A stretch of 64,000 nucleotides of DNA from contig NC_085137.1 in assembly GCF_035046485.1 (NCBI RefSeq), positions 45,935,155-45,999,154 of the forward strand. Reading direction: 5' to 3'. The stretch is from Aedes albopictus. Lineage: Eukaryota > Arthropoda > Insecta > Diptera > Culicidae. Each line of letters starts with the position of its first letter. Position 1 is the first letter of the stretch. Below the pieces are notes generated by a model that searched no databases, was not told the origin of the DNA, and saw only the letters and a program-made list of their open reading frames with translations. This document shows, piece by piece, positions 45,403 to 58,300 of this stretch. Position numbers and translations under genes: made by a program.

Positions 45403-46388
45403 CCTCTTTTTATGCCATTAGCTGGGGTACATAAACGAAAACTAACATAAAAAGAGGGAAATTTGTGTATCAATTAACTCAGGGCTTTCATGAGGGAATC
45501 GAGTTCGCGTAAACAGGTCTTGCTGCTGGGCATTTGAGATGGTGTCAAGGGGATTTCCAGGAAGTTCTCAGAAAGCCCAAAGAAAGGGGGTTCCAAGGGG
45601 CTTCAAGGGCGTTTCAGGGGATTCCTGAAGCATTTTAATGGCGTTCCGTCAGGTTTCGTTTTCGTTTTCATGGGATTACGAGAGTTTTATGGCAGTTTCA
45701 ATAGTATAAGCGATGCAAGGCATTTCTGAGGCATTTCAGAGAGTTTCAAGAGCGTTCCAACGGGTTTATGTTCTTTTTAAATTGATTATGATGATTTCAA
45801 GGGCAATTCAATGGGATTATTAAAGTTTCTGGAGCGTTTCAAAAGTTTTCATGAACATGTATCTGGAAATCCTCTGAAACTTCCTGAAGCCCCACGGACC
45901 CCATGTAATTTACTTGAGACCCTGCGGAAGCACCGAAAACACATAAAACCCTTATTTTTAGTTTTTATTCACGTGTATTTTAACTAATGCTTTTCCTACA
46001 CTTCCCCCTAAAACCTGCTCCGAAATCAATGTCTCCAACCGGACCTACAGGTACCCCCTTTAAACCCCTTTGGAAACGCATCGAAGACCTCTTGAAACAC
46101 TTCCCCTGAATCGCACATGACAGCCTCTAGAACCCCTCTGAATTGCTCCTGAGACCTCAAAGTACCCCCTGAGATCCCCTGAATCTCTTGAAACGCCTCT
46201 GAGACCCCCTTAAACGCTCCTAAGACCTCTTAGTACACCCTGGAATACCCTTGAAACGCCTCTGAGATCCACTAGAACTCTCTGACGTTCCCTGGAATTC
46301 TCCTGAGACTCCCTGAAACGCCTCTGAGATCCCCTGAAGCACACCTGCGAGCTCCTAGAATCCCTGAGGCTCCCTGAGAGGATCTACT
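45403..46388. repeat. Minisatellite element: head plus arms of opposite polarity
   Basis: Head 45403-45560 (AAAAGAGGGAAATTTGTGTA, AACAGGTCTTGCTGCTGGGC) matches 4880-5060. G-rich TTTCAGGG repeats run to about 45870, then C-rich CCTGAAACC repeats run to 46388, with an AT-rich inlay near 45950-46010. The architecture resembles foldback elements with minisatellite arms. Confidence 0.6.
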
Positions 46389-46552
46389 CCCAAGCAACAC
46401 ACATGTAATAAAAGAGTTAGCGCAAGTTTTGGTTGTATAGAAGGTAATTTGACGTAATTCTAGTACATATTGTGTTAGCATTACGTCATTTAAACTTCTA
46501 TACAACCAAAACTTGCGTTGCCGTAACTCTTATATGTCATGCGTGTTGCTGG
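46389..46552. mobile_element. Hairpin MITE with CCCAAGCAACACAC end
   Basis: The arm 46397-46443 (CATGTAATAAAAGAGTTAGC, GCAAGTTTTGGTTGTATAGA) is inverted at about 46492-46545. It interrupts the C-rich minisatellite arm. Confidence 0.7.
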
Positions 46553-46735
46553 CACCTCCTTGAAACACCGCTACAAATTCCTGGTATTTCGCTGAACCTC
46601 CTTTTGGACCCGCTGCCATCTCTCTTTGCTCGTCCCTACAAACGTCCCCTGGCCTCCATTGCCACAGTAACCGTCATTACCTACTACATTTTCTTATGCA
46701 CAATATTGATTCTGAGTAGCTATGTGTAAAAATAA
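46553..46735. repeat. End of the minisatellite element with inverted tail B
   Basis: A short C-rich remnant is followed by the inverted leader seen at 14606 and 34640 (CCATTGCCACAGTAACCGTC, TTATGCACAATATTGATTC). Confidence 0.55.
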
Positions 46736-46762
46736 CCTGCATAAATAAGTATTAGTAGGCTG

Positions 46763-46935
46763 AGTGTACCAGTTATCACCATAGTGATACTCAATTTGGT
46801 CATAGTGGTTATTGGAGATAATTTGAAATTTTGCATCATTTCAAGAGTTTTAATGACAAGATAGATTTAAAATCTTGAACACTTTCTATATTTCCACTAT
46901 GACCATATATGACTATGGCGATAATTGGCACACTT
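46763..46935. mobile_element. Hairpin MITE, arms about 40 bp
   Basis: AGTGTACCAGTTATCACCAT, AGTGATACTC at the left is inverted at about 46895-46935 (CTATGGCGATAATTGGCACA). 46936-47400 holds nothing else I can name. Confidence 0.55.
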
Positions 46936-47689
46936 TCTCTTTTCAGAATAGCATTTGGACTAATCCGAATCGAATGAATGGATGAAATTAAAATAATCCA
47001 AATTGGATCATACATTTTATAATGTGAATAATTATTTATAATGTTTTTTTTCTTACGATTATGTTTATTAACTCTAGGAATATATTAACTCTAGCCCAGC
47101 AGGGTTAACTGGCACAACTAGCCAATGAGCAGGGTTGTGCAGTCTCAGGACGGTTATTGTCGAACGACACTCGATTTAACCATCACTTCATACGACAAAC
47201 GCAGTCCATCAAAACGTAATCGATTCACGCAAAAGCCACTCAAGCCAACCCTCGTTCAATGCAGAGTCAGCCACATCCAACAGCAGCGATCGTTTCTTGT
47301 TTTCGAACCACACGATGAAACACCGAAGCGAGTTTTTGTTCTACGCCTTGCATTCTATTCATAGGGTGTGCTATGTTTGTATTTGCTGCGCCATGCAATA
47401 CCACTTAACAAATTGACCATCATCCTGGCCCTTTCAGATGAGAGTCACCCAGCTGTGAGTGACATAGCTCTGCGTCGGAACGACTGTTAAGAAGCGCTCG
47501 GCTGCTCAGGAGATTTGCAGAGAAAGAGCGTGGCGGCGGCAGCCACCGTATCAATGCATTCGTCTCGAATGTGTTCGTTAGCAACATAGAGACGGTCGGC
47601 TGTAGCGTTGATGGAGGAAGAAGGACAATGTTGATGTTGCGGCTTTTTTGTGTTATGATGGTGATAATGCACAAGACTGCCAATGAGGC

Positions 47690-48300
47690 ATGCCGAATGA
47701 AGCTTGAGATCCTAGGACTGAGCGAAGTCCGTTGGCCGAACTTTGGAGAACACAGATTGACGTTGAGACAAAGTCTGCTATAACTGAACACGCTCCTCAC
47801 CACCGTGGAGTTGGTTTCCTGCTCAGCGCTCACGCCCACGCTGCGCTCATGAAGTGGAAACCTATTATTGAGAGGATAATTGTTGCCAGATTAAGAACAC
47901 GGGTTTGAAACCTTACCATGATCCAATGTTACGTGCCAACGCCGCCAACCGATGCTGCCGAATTGCAAGATAAAGAGAACTTTTACATTCAACTGAATGC
48001 TGTCGTGGACAAGCTTCCGAAAGGTGATATCAAGAACCTCATGGGCGACTTCAACGTTAACTACGACAACTCGGACTATAAGCACGTCATGGGACGCCAT
48101 GGTCTCGGAGAAATGAGCGAAAACGGAAAGCTGTTTGCAGAGTTTTGTGGCAACAATGATATGGTGATTGGGGAATCGCTCTTTCCTCATCGACCAGTGC
48201 ACAAAGTGACATGGGTTTCTCGTGATGGCTTCACGGAAATTCAAATCGACCACATCTGCATCAGCCGAAAAAGGAGACGGAGGATCCTGATGTACGAAAC
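47690..48300 (+). pseudogene. AP-endonuclease domain remnant of the non-LTR element
   Basis: Two frames together give the domain: 47690-47780 (LEILGLSEVRWPNFGEHRL) and 47918-48300 (CYVPTPP, LMGDFNVNY, IDHICIS). The Asn of GDFN and the Asp-His pair are retained, but a stop near 47907 separates the parts. Confidence 0.75.
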
Positions 48301-49154
48301 AAACGTAGCGCTGACATTGCGTTGGACTTTGATCTCCTAAACGGTGAGATCCGTCTGCTCATTGCTAGGTTCCATCGACAGGAGGATAAAATCGGGCGCC
48401 TGTTTAACACACGCCGACTGGAAGACGCTGCGGCGAAAAGGTCCTTCGTCGAGGAGCTAGAGATCCGTGCTGCGGATGTTCCAGAAGGTGGAAGCGTTGA
48501 AGATCAATGGAGCGCCATTAAGAACGCCTTCAGCACCTCCGGCGAGAATAATTTGGGTAGCTCACCATCCCGAAGAAAGCAGTGGATCACAGATGATACC
48601 TGGAGGAAGATAGAGGACGAAGGAACGCCAAAACCGCGATAGAGCGAGCGAAAACACGAGGAGCCAAAGCCTTAGCCCGTCACCGCTATTCAGCTCTCGA
48701 GAAGGAAGTGAAACGCTTATGTAGACGGGACAAAAGAACGAGGGCGGACCCCCTAGCCGACGAAGGCGAGAAACCCGCAAACACCAGCGACATCCGCCCC
48801 TTCTACGATGTTTCACGTCGCCATAGTAGGACTAAGATGGATGTTACGATGCCTGTGAAAGACTCATCTGCATAGTTACCGACCGACCCGGCTGACCAGT
48901 TGAAACGCTGGTTCGAATACTTTGGAAACCTTTTTCAAGTGTCGGTCACGCCATCAACACCTCAGCATGATCCGCCAAGGGTTCGACGCATTACCCGTAT
49001 CAACACCGAAGCTCCATCAGTGCAGGAAATAGAAACAGCCATCCGTAGCATGAAATCGAACAGGGCCCCAGGGGTCGATCGCATATCAGCTGGGATGCTC
49101 AAAGCTGACCCCGTAGTATTCGCACAACTACTGCATCAATTATTCTACAACATA

Positions 49155-50071
49155 AGGACTGTTCATTAAAGAAAGTGGACACCTGTTTTTCAATAGAAAA
49201 TATTTATTTTCGAACAAATTAATAAGTTTATTTTTTATTAATGACAATCAACATACATGTGGCCAAATTCACGTGAGTTTGAACATTTACTTCGCATTTC
49301 TGAAGAACGCTAAGACTTTCCTCTTGATACCTTCCATTAGATTTTGCACAACTTTCTCCGTAACCTTTCGTTGTGCTGCAGACTAAATTTTCTTGAAACA
49401 ATCAACAGAGCTTGCTTCTCTTCCATCTTTCTTGAGATGCCGCTTAATTATTGTCCAGTATCTTTTCATAGGATGCAGTTAAGGGAAGTTTGGTGGATTT
49501 TGCCATTTTTCGACGAAATCGACTTTTTCCGTCTTGAGCATCTCTAGTGTAGAAGAAGCGTAATAAGCGGATGCCAGATCCGGCCAAAACAATGGAGGAT
49601 CCGTATGTTTTCGGTAGATGGGTAGAAATCGGTTTTTTGATGCATTCCTCTCTGTTATTTTCACCGTTAATTGTTCCCGTTGTGAAATATTAAGAACTCT
49701 TTGAGCCGCATGAACAATTGGCTCGCCACACCAAAAACTTTTTCCCAATTTTTTCGGTTCTGACGTACCCTACATCATCCGGCACATCTGTCCCCTGCTC
49801 AGCGTTGAAAAATTGCGGTCCCGGAAGTGTACTAGTATGCCAATTCTCGAAACGACAACTTTTTGGAACACCATTTGTGCAGAATTTAAAGCTAGTCGCT
49901 AAGCTAATCCGACCCATCGCTCGAAATTTCTCACTTTTTTCCGTTTTCTTTGAGTGTATTGCCAAAGTGAACAATGTTTATACACATTGAGCGAAAATTC
50001 ACAATTTTTTGTTAAGTTTTAACTCTAAACTATTGGTGAACAGATGTCCACTTTCTTTAATGAACAGTCCT
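49155..50071 (-). mobile_element. ITmD37E (Tc1/mariner superfamily) element, 917 bp, internally deleted
   Basis: About 33-bp TIRs (AGGACTGTTCATTAAAGAAA, GTGGACAC..) are inverted at 50040-50071, flanked by TA on both sides (49153-49154, 50072-50073). Excision joins two halves of a retrotransposon frame (FYNI to VWDTA). The interior encodes a transposase remnant on the minus strand. It is shorter than a full element, consistent with loss of the N-terminal region. Confidence 0.88.
49400..49974 (-). pseudogene. ITmD37E transposase remnant
   Basis: Two frames: 49974-49690 contains TLPGPQFFNAEQGTDVPDD and WRANCSCGSKSS; 49748-49400 contains LFWPDLASAYYASSTLEML, then EKWQNPPNFP, a stop, LHPMKRYW. 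From the Asp of FWPD, 37 residues lie before the residue aligned with the third catalytic acid, which fits the DD37E group of mosquitoes. That residue is Lys here, and a stop precedes it, so the protein is dead twice over. Confidence 0.85.
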
Positions 50072-50288
50072 TATGTATGGGACACCGCGACATTTCCGGC
50101 CGACTGGATGCAAGGCGTTTTAGTAAAGGCACCCAAAAAGGGTGACCTGACTGTATCCGGTAATTGACGGGGCATTATGTTACTGTGTGTCGTTCTTAAA
50201 GTCCTCTGCAAAGTAATCCTTAACCGGATACAGGAGAAAATTAACTCTCCGACCGCAGCAAGCAGGTTTCCGTGCCGGACGATCCTGT

Positions 50289-50798
50289 GTGGATCATATT
50301 GTCACGCTCCGTATCATTCTGGAGCAAATCAATGAATTCCAAGAGTCTCTCTATCTGGTGTTCATTGATTACAAAATAGCTTTCGGCCGTCTCAATCACG
50401 GAAATATGTGGGAAGCCCTTAGGCGCAAGGGTCTCCCTGAGAAAATCATCGGCCTCATTGAAGCACAGTACAGGGCATTTTCGTGCATAATAATGCACAA
50501 CGGTATTTTGTCCGATCCCATTCGGGTCGTTGCTGGAGTGAGGCAAGGATGTATACTATCACTGCTACTGTTCCTCATCGTAATCGACGAGATTCTGGTA
50601 GGTGCGATTGCCCGTGAACCAAATCGTGGATTGCTGTGGCAGCCCATTACCATGGAGCACGTAAATGATTTCGAATTGGCTGATGACGTTGCTCTCTTAG
50701 CCCAACGGCGCTCTGATATGCAGAGCAAGCTGGATGATCTTGCCAATCGCTCCTCAGCGGCAGGTCTCACCATCAACGTCAACAAGACCAAATCGTGA
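50289..50798 (+). pseudogene. Reverse transcriptase palm remnant of the non-LTR element
   Basis: A 169-codon frame with FIDYKIAFGRLNHGNMWEA (motif A, first Asp of the catalytic triad), GVRQGCILS (motif B) and LADDVALLA (motif C, catalytic Asp pair), then INVNKTKS. It is the best preserved part of the element; frames on both sides are broken. Confidence 0.85.
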
Positions 50799-51446
50799 GG
50801 GCTGCTTTTGTGAGTTTAAGAAATGTATGGAAAAACAACCAGATCAGTCGACGCACCAAAATCCGAATATTTAACTCTAACGTGAAATCTGTGCTGCTAT
50901 ACGCCAGTGAAACCTGGTGTGTATCAGTGGAGAACATGCAACGGTTGCAGATCTTCATCAATTGATGCCTACGGTATGTAATTCGTGCATGGTGGCCTCA
51001 ATGGGATCTCCAACGTGGAGCTCCATCGTCGATGTCATCTAGGATTTTGACAGCGACAGGAACTCGAGAGCGAAAGTGGAGGTGGGTCGGCCACACTCTA
51101 CGCAGGGGCGGAAACGAAATCTGCAAGCCAGCGTTAGACTAGAACCCAGCAGGAAATCGCAGCAGAGGCAGGCCCAGAGGCTCATGGCGGCGCAGCCTCG
51201 ATAAAAAAATAATTGAAGTCCACAGAAATTTGACCTGGCCACAGATCAAGGTGATGACTGGCAATCGCCCAGAATGGAGATCTTTCAATTTGGCCCTCTG
51301 CACCACCGTAAATAGGACAACTATGCTGCACACGGCAGCATGTATTGAGCCCATGTTTTTCGGGGATTGATCTTAAACATTTGATCTGAAGTGTATGTAA
51401 CGAAGAGTAAGAGTTTTTCATATCTAAAATTCCTGCTGCTTGCAAG

Positions 51447-51828
51447 CAAGGATGGGAACAATCACTTGCTATTTTCTCTGTTGAGAAGCGTGCAATCAAG
51501 AAACGATGTATGGACGACTTTTTCCTTGTGATTTGGACTACAAGTTTACCGAAGGGAGTAGGAGTCGCACACAAATCCCAAAGTCGTGACAGAGCTGTGA
51601 AAGCGACTCTCCACGAGGTGAGTGTAATTTACATTCACCTCGTGGAGAGTTGCCTTCGCAGCTTCCTCACGACTTTGATATGCGTGTCGACTCCTACTCC
51701 CTTCGGTAAACTTGTAGTCCAAATCACAAGGGAAAAGTCGTCCATACATCGCTTCTTGATTGCACGCTTCCGAGCTAAGAAAATAACAAGTGAATGTAAC
51801 TCTTTGCAAGTGAGTGTTCCCATCCCTG
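51447..51828. mobile_element. hAT-type foldback MITE, 382 bp, near-perfect palindrome
   Basis: Arms of about 190 bp run from CAAGGATGGGAACA at the left to GTTCCCATCCCTG at the right and meet near 51635. A perfect 8-bp target duplication CTTGCAAG flanks it (51439-51446, 51829-51836). Overlapping frames on both strands give almost the same protein because of the symmetry and are not genes. Confidence 0.85.
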
Positions 51829-54344
51829 CTTGCAAGTAGTGATATTTAGTGCATCAACAATCGTAAATAAAAGAGGTTTTAAAACTTTACTATGCTTAAA
51901 TGAAAAAGTTAGCATCTTTGGTACTGCCAGCAAGAATGACTCGACAATTTCCTGCTCATAAAAGCTTGAGCGTTTATGAAATTCCGAAGCATCAACACAC
52001 ATTCTACCAAGTCACCCAAAGACTTACACATCGCAATTTCTCAGAAAAAAAAAACCCAAATTTATCCACCTAGTGGTGATAGTGCCTTTCTCGTCAAATA
52101 TGTACTCATGATCTTTCCGTCGACGCAATCAATCTTGCCTTAGAGTCAGTGATCAGCCCCAAATCTCTGTGCTTTGGTAATGGACGAGAAGGGGGAAATG
52201 CTCATAACAGCGATCTGGGACTGTATCACCTACGAATTTCTGAATCATGAGAATACTTTATTTAAAAAATCAAGAATTTTATCAAGGTCATCATCGAATT
52301 GGGGCACTTATTCCGACGTTTTATTCAACGTATGGACAGAGCTGAAAGTATCAGTCCTTTCATCAGTATCTATCAGTTGACTGCTTGACCACCTTCACTG
52401 GAGGCTGATTCATACCAAGATGACAATTACTAGCCAAGATTAAACTTTTTCCACAGAACCCTTTGACAAAGTTTTATCTGCACATTTTATGCTATATTTT
52501 ATTATCATTGGTTGCAAAATTCATGTAGAATTTGTAATGTAGTAATTTGAATTGCCAATGCTATATCACATTCAAATATCAACCACATTACAGAGCTCGC
52601 CCTCCAGCCGCATCAAAATTTTGCGTAGTAATTTTAGACGCAAATAAAGATTTAAAAGAATGTTCCGGGCTGATGCGCTTAAATTTTAATTTTTCCATAC
52701 TACGTTGATCCATCCTACTGTAAATTTACGTCTCAGGAATCTAAAATGGTGTGATTTGATGAGATCGCTTTAGTTTTTTTTTAGGTTTTTAGTTCTCTTA
52801 CACATATCTATCGCTTGCATTCATTTAGCTCACTTTCGTAATTTCGCTAAAGCACCCAACGCTGCTTCTGCAACACCACCGGTAGCCTCTTATGTAATCT
52901 GAGTATAATTTGTATTGCTTACGAGACCCCCGGAAATGATTCCGTAACACTATACCGGTATATTCCAATGTGATCTGAGTTTATGAAAACTGTTAATCAG
53001 ATTACCCGGAACTAAAAACACTACCGGTAGTAACTTCTGTGGACTGTGCCTATTTTCTTATCATCCATGCATCAGGTTACTGTCAAAAAAGTGATTTGAT
53101 GTACCGCAAGCATGGGTTTGATTCACTTTTATGTATGTCCACTTCCAGTGGGACGCCCTTAACCGGTTCCGGAAAATTTACATGGCTCATTTTTACATTT
53201 GACCAATTCCGGCGGGACACCTGAAACCGGTTCACATTGGAGTAAATCACATCAAAACCTGATCATAAGTGGAAAAACTCAAAATGAAGTAATTGGGTTT
53301 TCCGTTGTGTTTTTGCCAAGTGTAGTTATCGGGTAATCGTTTGACAGCTAAGCAGTGTACAAATGTTTTGTTTACGCTTATCAGAAGAGGTTAAATGAAG
53401 CTGAAGTTTAGCCGTTTTCTTTGATATAACTCACAGCGCGTGCTAGTTTTGACCGTACAAAGTGAATGAAATTGATAGTCAATCAATTCAACAATGCAGT
53501 TTGTTAAAGAAGGTTAATGTTGTTATTCTGTTAATTTGAAACCCAAACTAATTGACGTTTAATTCACATACAATATATGAAAATATTGAAAAAAATATTT
53601 GATGGAATCCTTTACCGTACATTCAAAATGAAATAAGTTGATTTTCCGGCTGTTTCCGGAAAATCTGCGCTTAGTGTATGATAGAACTATTGTTCCTCTT
53701 TCAAATGCAGAAAGAAAACCTTCCGGATGTTTCCGATTTCAAAAGTTGCAACACTTTGAAAAAATCGTGATAATTATATTATTATATGATATTATTTGCC
53801 TTAAAACACTATTTGGCCCTCTGAACGTATTTTTGCTGAAAACTAGAACTCAACTGCTTTCAAGCAAACAAAAAGAAGTTTAAAATCGGTCAACTGGTTC
53901 AAAAGTTGTGATTTTTTGAAAAAAATTAGTTTCGAAAAATCTTGACTTTTACAATCATAAAATTGGTCACCCTAATGACGAAATAAAAAATACGAAAACT
54001 ATGAAATACGTTTCATTACTAATTTGGGTTGCATTTGGGTTGTGAAAATGCGTCAAAATAATTTTGATCAGTTTTGATGTACTAGGTGCTCCACTGTGCG
54101 GTTGTGGAATACTATCGGTGATCTCTAACGTAATCTGAGCTGGTTTTATTGAAAACCTTTCATCAGCTTATCGAAAAAACCGCGGTTTGATGAAGCGCAT
54201 GCATGGAGTTGGGTTCCCTTCTACATTTGACCACATCCAGAGGGACACCGGGAACCGATTCCGGGACACTACTAGTTTTCCCAAGCATGATCTGAGATAT
54301 TTTTTCTTGGTTACCGTTCTTCAGGATACTTTAAAAGCCATTTG

Positions 54345-54673
54345 CAGGGTTGTTACGAGAAGCGTGGAAAAAAATCCGCGCCGAAATGGCTTAACTCTCA
54401 GTATTTCCATATACAAGATTCACAGAACAAAGTTCGTCAAAGGGATTCGTCATGCGCTGATTGGTAGATTAAAAGAAGGCAATCTCACACAAAAAAAAAA
54501 CTATGATGCAAATCAGAGTAAAATCATGTACAACATTTGCATGACGGAACAGCAAAACCAATTCGGCGCCAAATCTGCGCGAGGGCCGAATTCCAGGGGC
54601 AAATCCGCGCCAAATCCGCGAAAATCGCGAAATCCGCGAGATAGGCGAAATCCGCGCTGTTGTAACAACCCTG
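54345..54673. mobile_element. hAT-like MITE in HLE copy 4
   Basis: Same as 24391-24719: CAGGGTTGTTAC termini flanked by CATTTG. Confidence 0.6.
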
Positions 54674-55353
54674 CATTTGATGTGTCGCGAATATTTTTTG
54701 GTTCTCTTTTACATTCGGCTACTTTCAGCGAGATATCTCAAATCGATTCCGGAACACTATCAGTAGTTTCTAATGTGGGCATAGCTTATTTTCTTGCTGA
54801 TCGTACAAGTTATCGAAAAGGCCATGATTTGATGTGTCGCATGTATGAATTAGGCCACTTCCGGTGGGACACCAGGAACCGGTTCCGGGATGCTACCGGT
54901 TCAGATATGATCTGATACTATTTTCCTGCTTACCGTTCCTCAGGTTATAGAAAAAGCAGCGATTTGATGTGTCGCATGCATGGGTTTGGTTCACTTTTAT
55001 ATTTGGCCACTTCCGGCGGGATACCCGGAACCAGTTCCGGAACTCTACCGGATCAGATATGGTCTGTGACTATTTTCCTGTTTTCCATTCATCAGGTTAC
55101 AGAAAAAGCGGTGATTTGATGTGTCGCATGCAGGGGTTTTTTTCACTTTTATATTTGGCCACTTCCGGTGAGACACCCGGAACCGGTTCTGCAACACTAC
55201 CGGTACAGATATAGCACAGACAAACAGACGTCTCACTATACTCACTTCTCATCGTTTCCTTTTTTAACGGATTATTAAAATCTTCCGTAGTTCGCAAATC
55301 GCTCGCTCATGGCGTTCGCATCGCTTTTGCTCCTGTTTAACGTTTGCTCACTA

Positions 55354-58300
55354 CCCAAGTAACACAACTTGTTATAATAATGTATATAATACATGCTTCA
55401 TACAAACGACTATGTTTTGTTCTCACTATGGAAAACTTATTTTCGTACACTTATATCACCGAAAAAGCGCAAAAAATGGCGGCTTATAAAACATCTTCAT
55501 GATGTTACGAAAGATGTTTTTCAATACATTCTTATAACATAACATTAAGTATCGAATATGTTCTCAGAAACATCACAAGAACTTAGTTGCTGATAGCAAA
55601 AACATCACGATTTATCAAATGAACACTGCAAATAATTTTGACACCTATTATGTGATATTTAGTAATGGCTGAAAATAATGTTCAAGCCTTACATTTCATT
55701 TGTAATTTACCATCTCGATGTTCGGTCACTATGACTTAATTTCATGTGCCATTCAAAATTTATGGTGAAATAAATGCATTTACCTCTCATGCATTCATTC
55801 GCTTTCCATCAGATCGATAATAAGAAGGGAGGTTTTGATTATCTCTCTGATTTTTGTGAAAAAAAATCAGACATGCAACATGGTGGCTACTTGAGACAGC
55901 ACCGTCTGGAAGTTTTGGAATGCTATTTTTAATTATTGTACTAAACATGTGCTTGTATTCGTTACATATAAATAGAGGAATTCCACGGAGTCATGTCAGT
56001 CGATCCTGAGCGACCATTTCAAAAATATCTGAAACTTTGCACAGTTTTTCAATTTCATCTAAATCGCCATTTTTCGATATCAAACCTTCATATTCACTCA
56101 CGACTAACTTTTCAAAAGGGTGTATGCGAAAACAGTTCAAAAATATTCTAAAAGCTGTACAGCAAAAACGGATTATTCGATTGTTATGAATTTTCCAGCA
56201 AAGTTAGATAACTAAATGATGATTCCTTAGAAAATATACACTGTAAAAAAAATATTTTTTTACTTTAAAAAAATATGATCTTTGTCACAAAAACTCAAAT
56301 ATCTTAAAACCCTATCTTTTTACCAACGTCAATTTTTTAGGGGAAATGGCCCTTCATATCAGCTATCTACCATAAAATTTTGGTGATGGTAAACTGATAA
56401 ACAAAAAAGTTATAACATTTCAAACATTTCACAATTTTTACATTTAGTAACAAAAACATTTTTTTTTCTGTGTAAATTATTTTGAGAATTATTTTTTGAT
56501 GCTGATTTTATTGTTAATGCTACCGCCTGAATTAAACAAGTTGTTTTCATGATATTTTTGTTTGATTTTTATAATTTCTATAGTATCTATTTGAAACTTA
56601 GACGCGATCCAGTGTTTTGATCAAAAATATTGAGAGTGTCATACTTTTTATTGTACGTGACTGGTGAAAAAATCCCTTGATAGTGTTGAAAAGCTGTTGA
56701 TTATAAGAAAAACGGAATTAAACTTATTTTTAAGACAAAAGCTGTATAATAAAAGTTTTATATACGCGTATACGTCTAGTTTATCTGCAAAAAAATACCT
56801 CTTAAAGAACAGACTTTATGATCGGAAGAATGCGAGTAACTTCAACAACAACAAATGCATGAGAGGTACATACCACATACAAACAGACGAAACGCCTAGA
56901 ACAATTTTCCTGAAAATCCATCGCCCAGTTCACACTACCACCACCTGGTGGAAATGTTTCACGAAACACTGCGTTGTGCAATATCTTCATCAGAAGGCAC
57001 TAGTGTGAAACGTCAAACGCAAAGAAAAACGATGGGCACTCTTCTGGTTATGAAAGCCACAACCAAGATTCAAAATGATCGTTAAAGGCGTGGTCAATGA
57101 AAATTTCGTCAGTGTTACGTTTGTTTGTCTGTATACATACCATGACAATGCTCACGAAAAAGCAAAAAAAATACTACCGCTATGGATATTAAATAGTAAT
57201 TTTTTTCTTCAGCCAAGCAAACAACACCAAACTAGTCAGTTAAAACTAATAAGTGATTTTGTTTATTATAATCTAACGAACAACATGAACAGTCGCTTTC
57301 TCAAAGTTTTCAACTCAACGCTCTCTTGTAGACCGTTTGATGAAAAAAAATGTTCAAAGGAGTTACGAAATCTCACCGAAAGCACCATAGATAAACTGAA
57401 AGAGACTGGTTATGCCCAAATTGAATACAAATTTTCGCATTTGCACGTCCTGCCGTCTAGACTTTGACAAACGAGCCATCTGTATATCATCGGTAAATCA
57501 GGGCGCAGGAAGTTCGAAAACGACAACAACTGAGAAATTGCCAGAAGTGCTAAGTGCAGAGAGTCATGCCACCGTACCATCAGCGACATCAGTTTAAACA
57601 ATTTAATCACGCCCCTTTTCAAAAATGCTTTGATATATACTTCAACATCTATACCCATTTCAATATTTTTAACGTTGCAAAACATGCTTTCAACATTCAT
57701 CTTGAAGAAGAGGGAAAACACTTGTCCTCAATTGTAACAGCAAATTAATGAATAAACGACTAATGCGCGGAGGGCGTGATAAAATCGGAACATTACTGTA
57801 CATATAATATACATAATACATAATAAAAACAGCTTGTTTTACTCACGCAAGGCTATTAACAATAAAATCAGCATCAAACTGCGATTTCCGGCCGAAATAA
57901 GGCAGGAACAAATCTCATTTTCTTCTTTTGTCACAACGCTCGTTGACTCATCAATGGGGAGGATGATAAATAATAAATGTATTCGATGGAAAAATATCCG
58001 AACAATTAGGCAACATCGATAAACTCATCGGATTTATTAAGAAAGTTTATGTGGAACTCGAATTACACCTAAAATTTGTGCCCCCCTCAAAATGTTGAAT
58101 TCCGACCAACATTTTACGAGGGGGCGGTGACATAAGAGAAAATTGAAATTTGTATTAGCCTAATTTACACTAAAAAAAATTATTACTAAATGTGAAAATT
58201 GTGAAATGTTTGAATTGTCATAACTTTCTTGTTTATTAGTTTATCATCACCAAATTTTTATGGTAGATTGCTAATACAATGGACCGTTTTCCCTAAAAAA

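Larger units (their letters stand above)
47400..51370 (+). mobile_element. APE-type non-LTR retrotransposon (RTE-like), decayed, split by an ITmD37E element
   Basis: First half, 47400-49154: apurinic-type endonuclease (LEILGLSEVRWPN near 47700, MGDFNVNY near 48040, QIDHICISR near 48245), linker, and the start of the RT (RSMKSNRAPGVDRISAGML near 49050). Second half, 50072-51370: VWDTATFPADWMQGVLVKA continues directly, then LVFIDYKIAFGRLNHGNMW, VRQGCILSLLLF, LADDVALLAQ, and a C-terminal RERKWRWVGHTLRR segment. Stops and frameshifts (for example near 47907, 48290, 48640, 48875 and 50165) make it inactive. The 5' boundary is approximate and the clade is uncertain (RTE-like by motif order). Confidence 0.8.

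Noticed and set aside
51510..51839. Overlapping frames of 87-130 codons on both strands with near-identical sequence
   Set aside because: They are produced by the palindromic symmetry of the hAT foldback.
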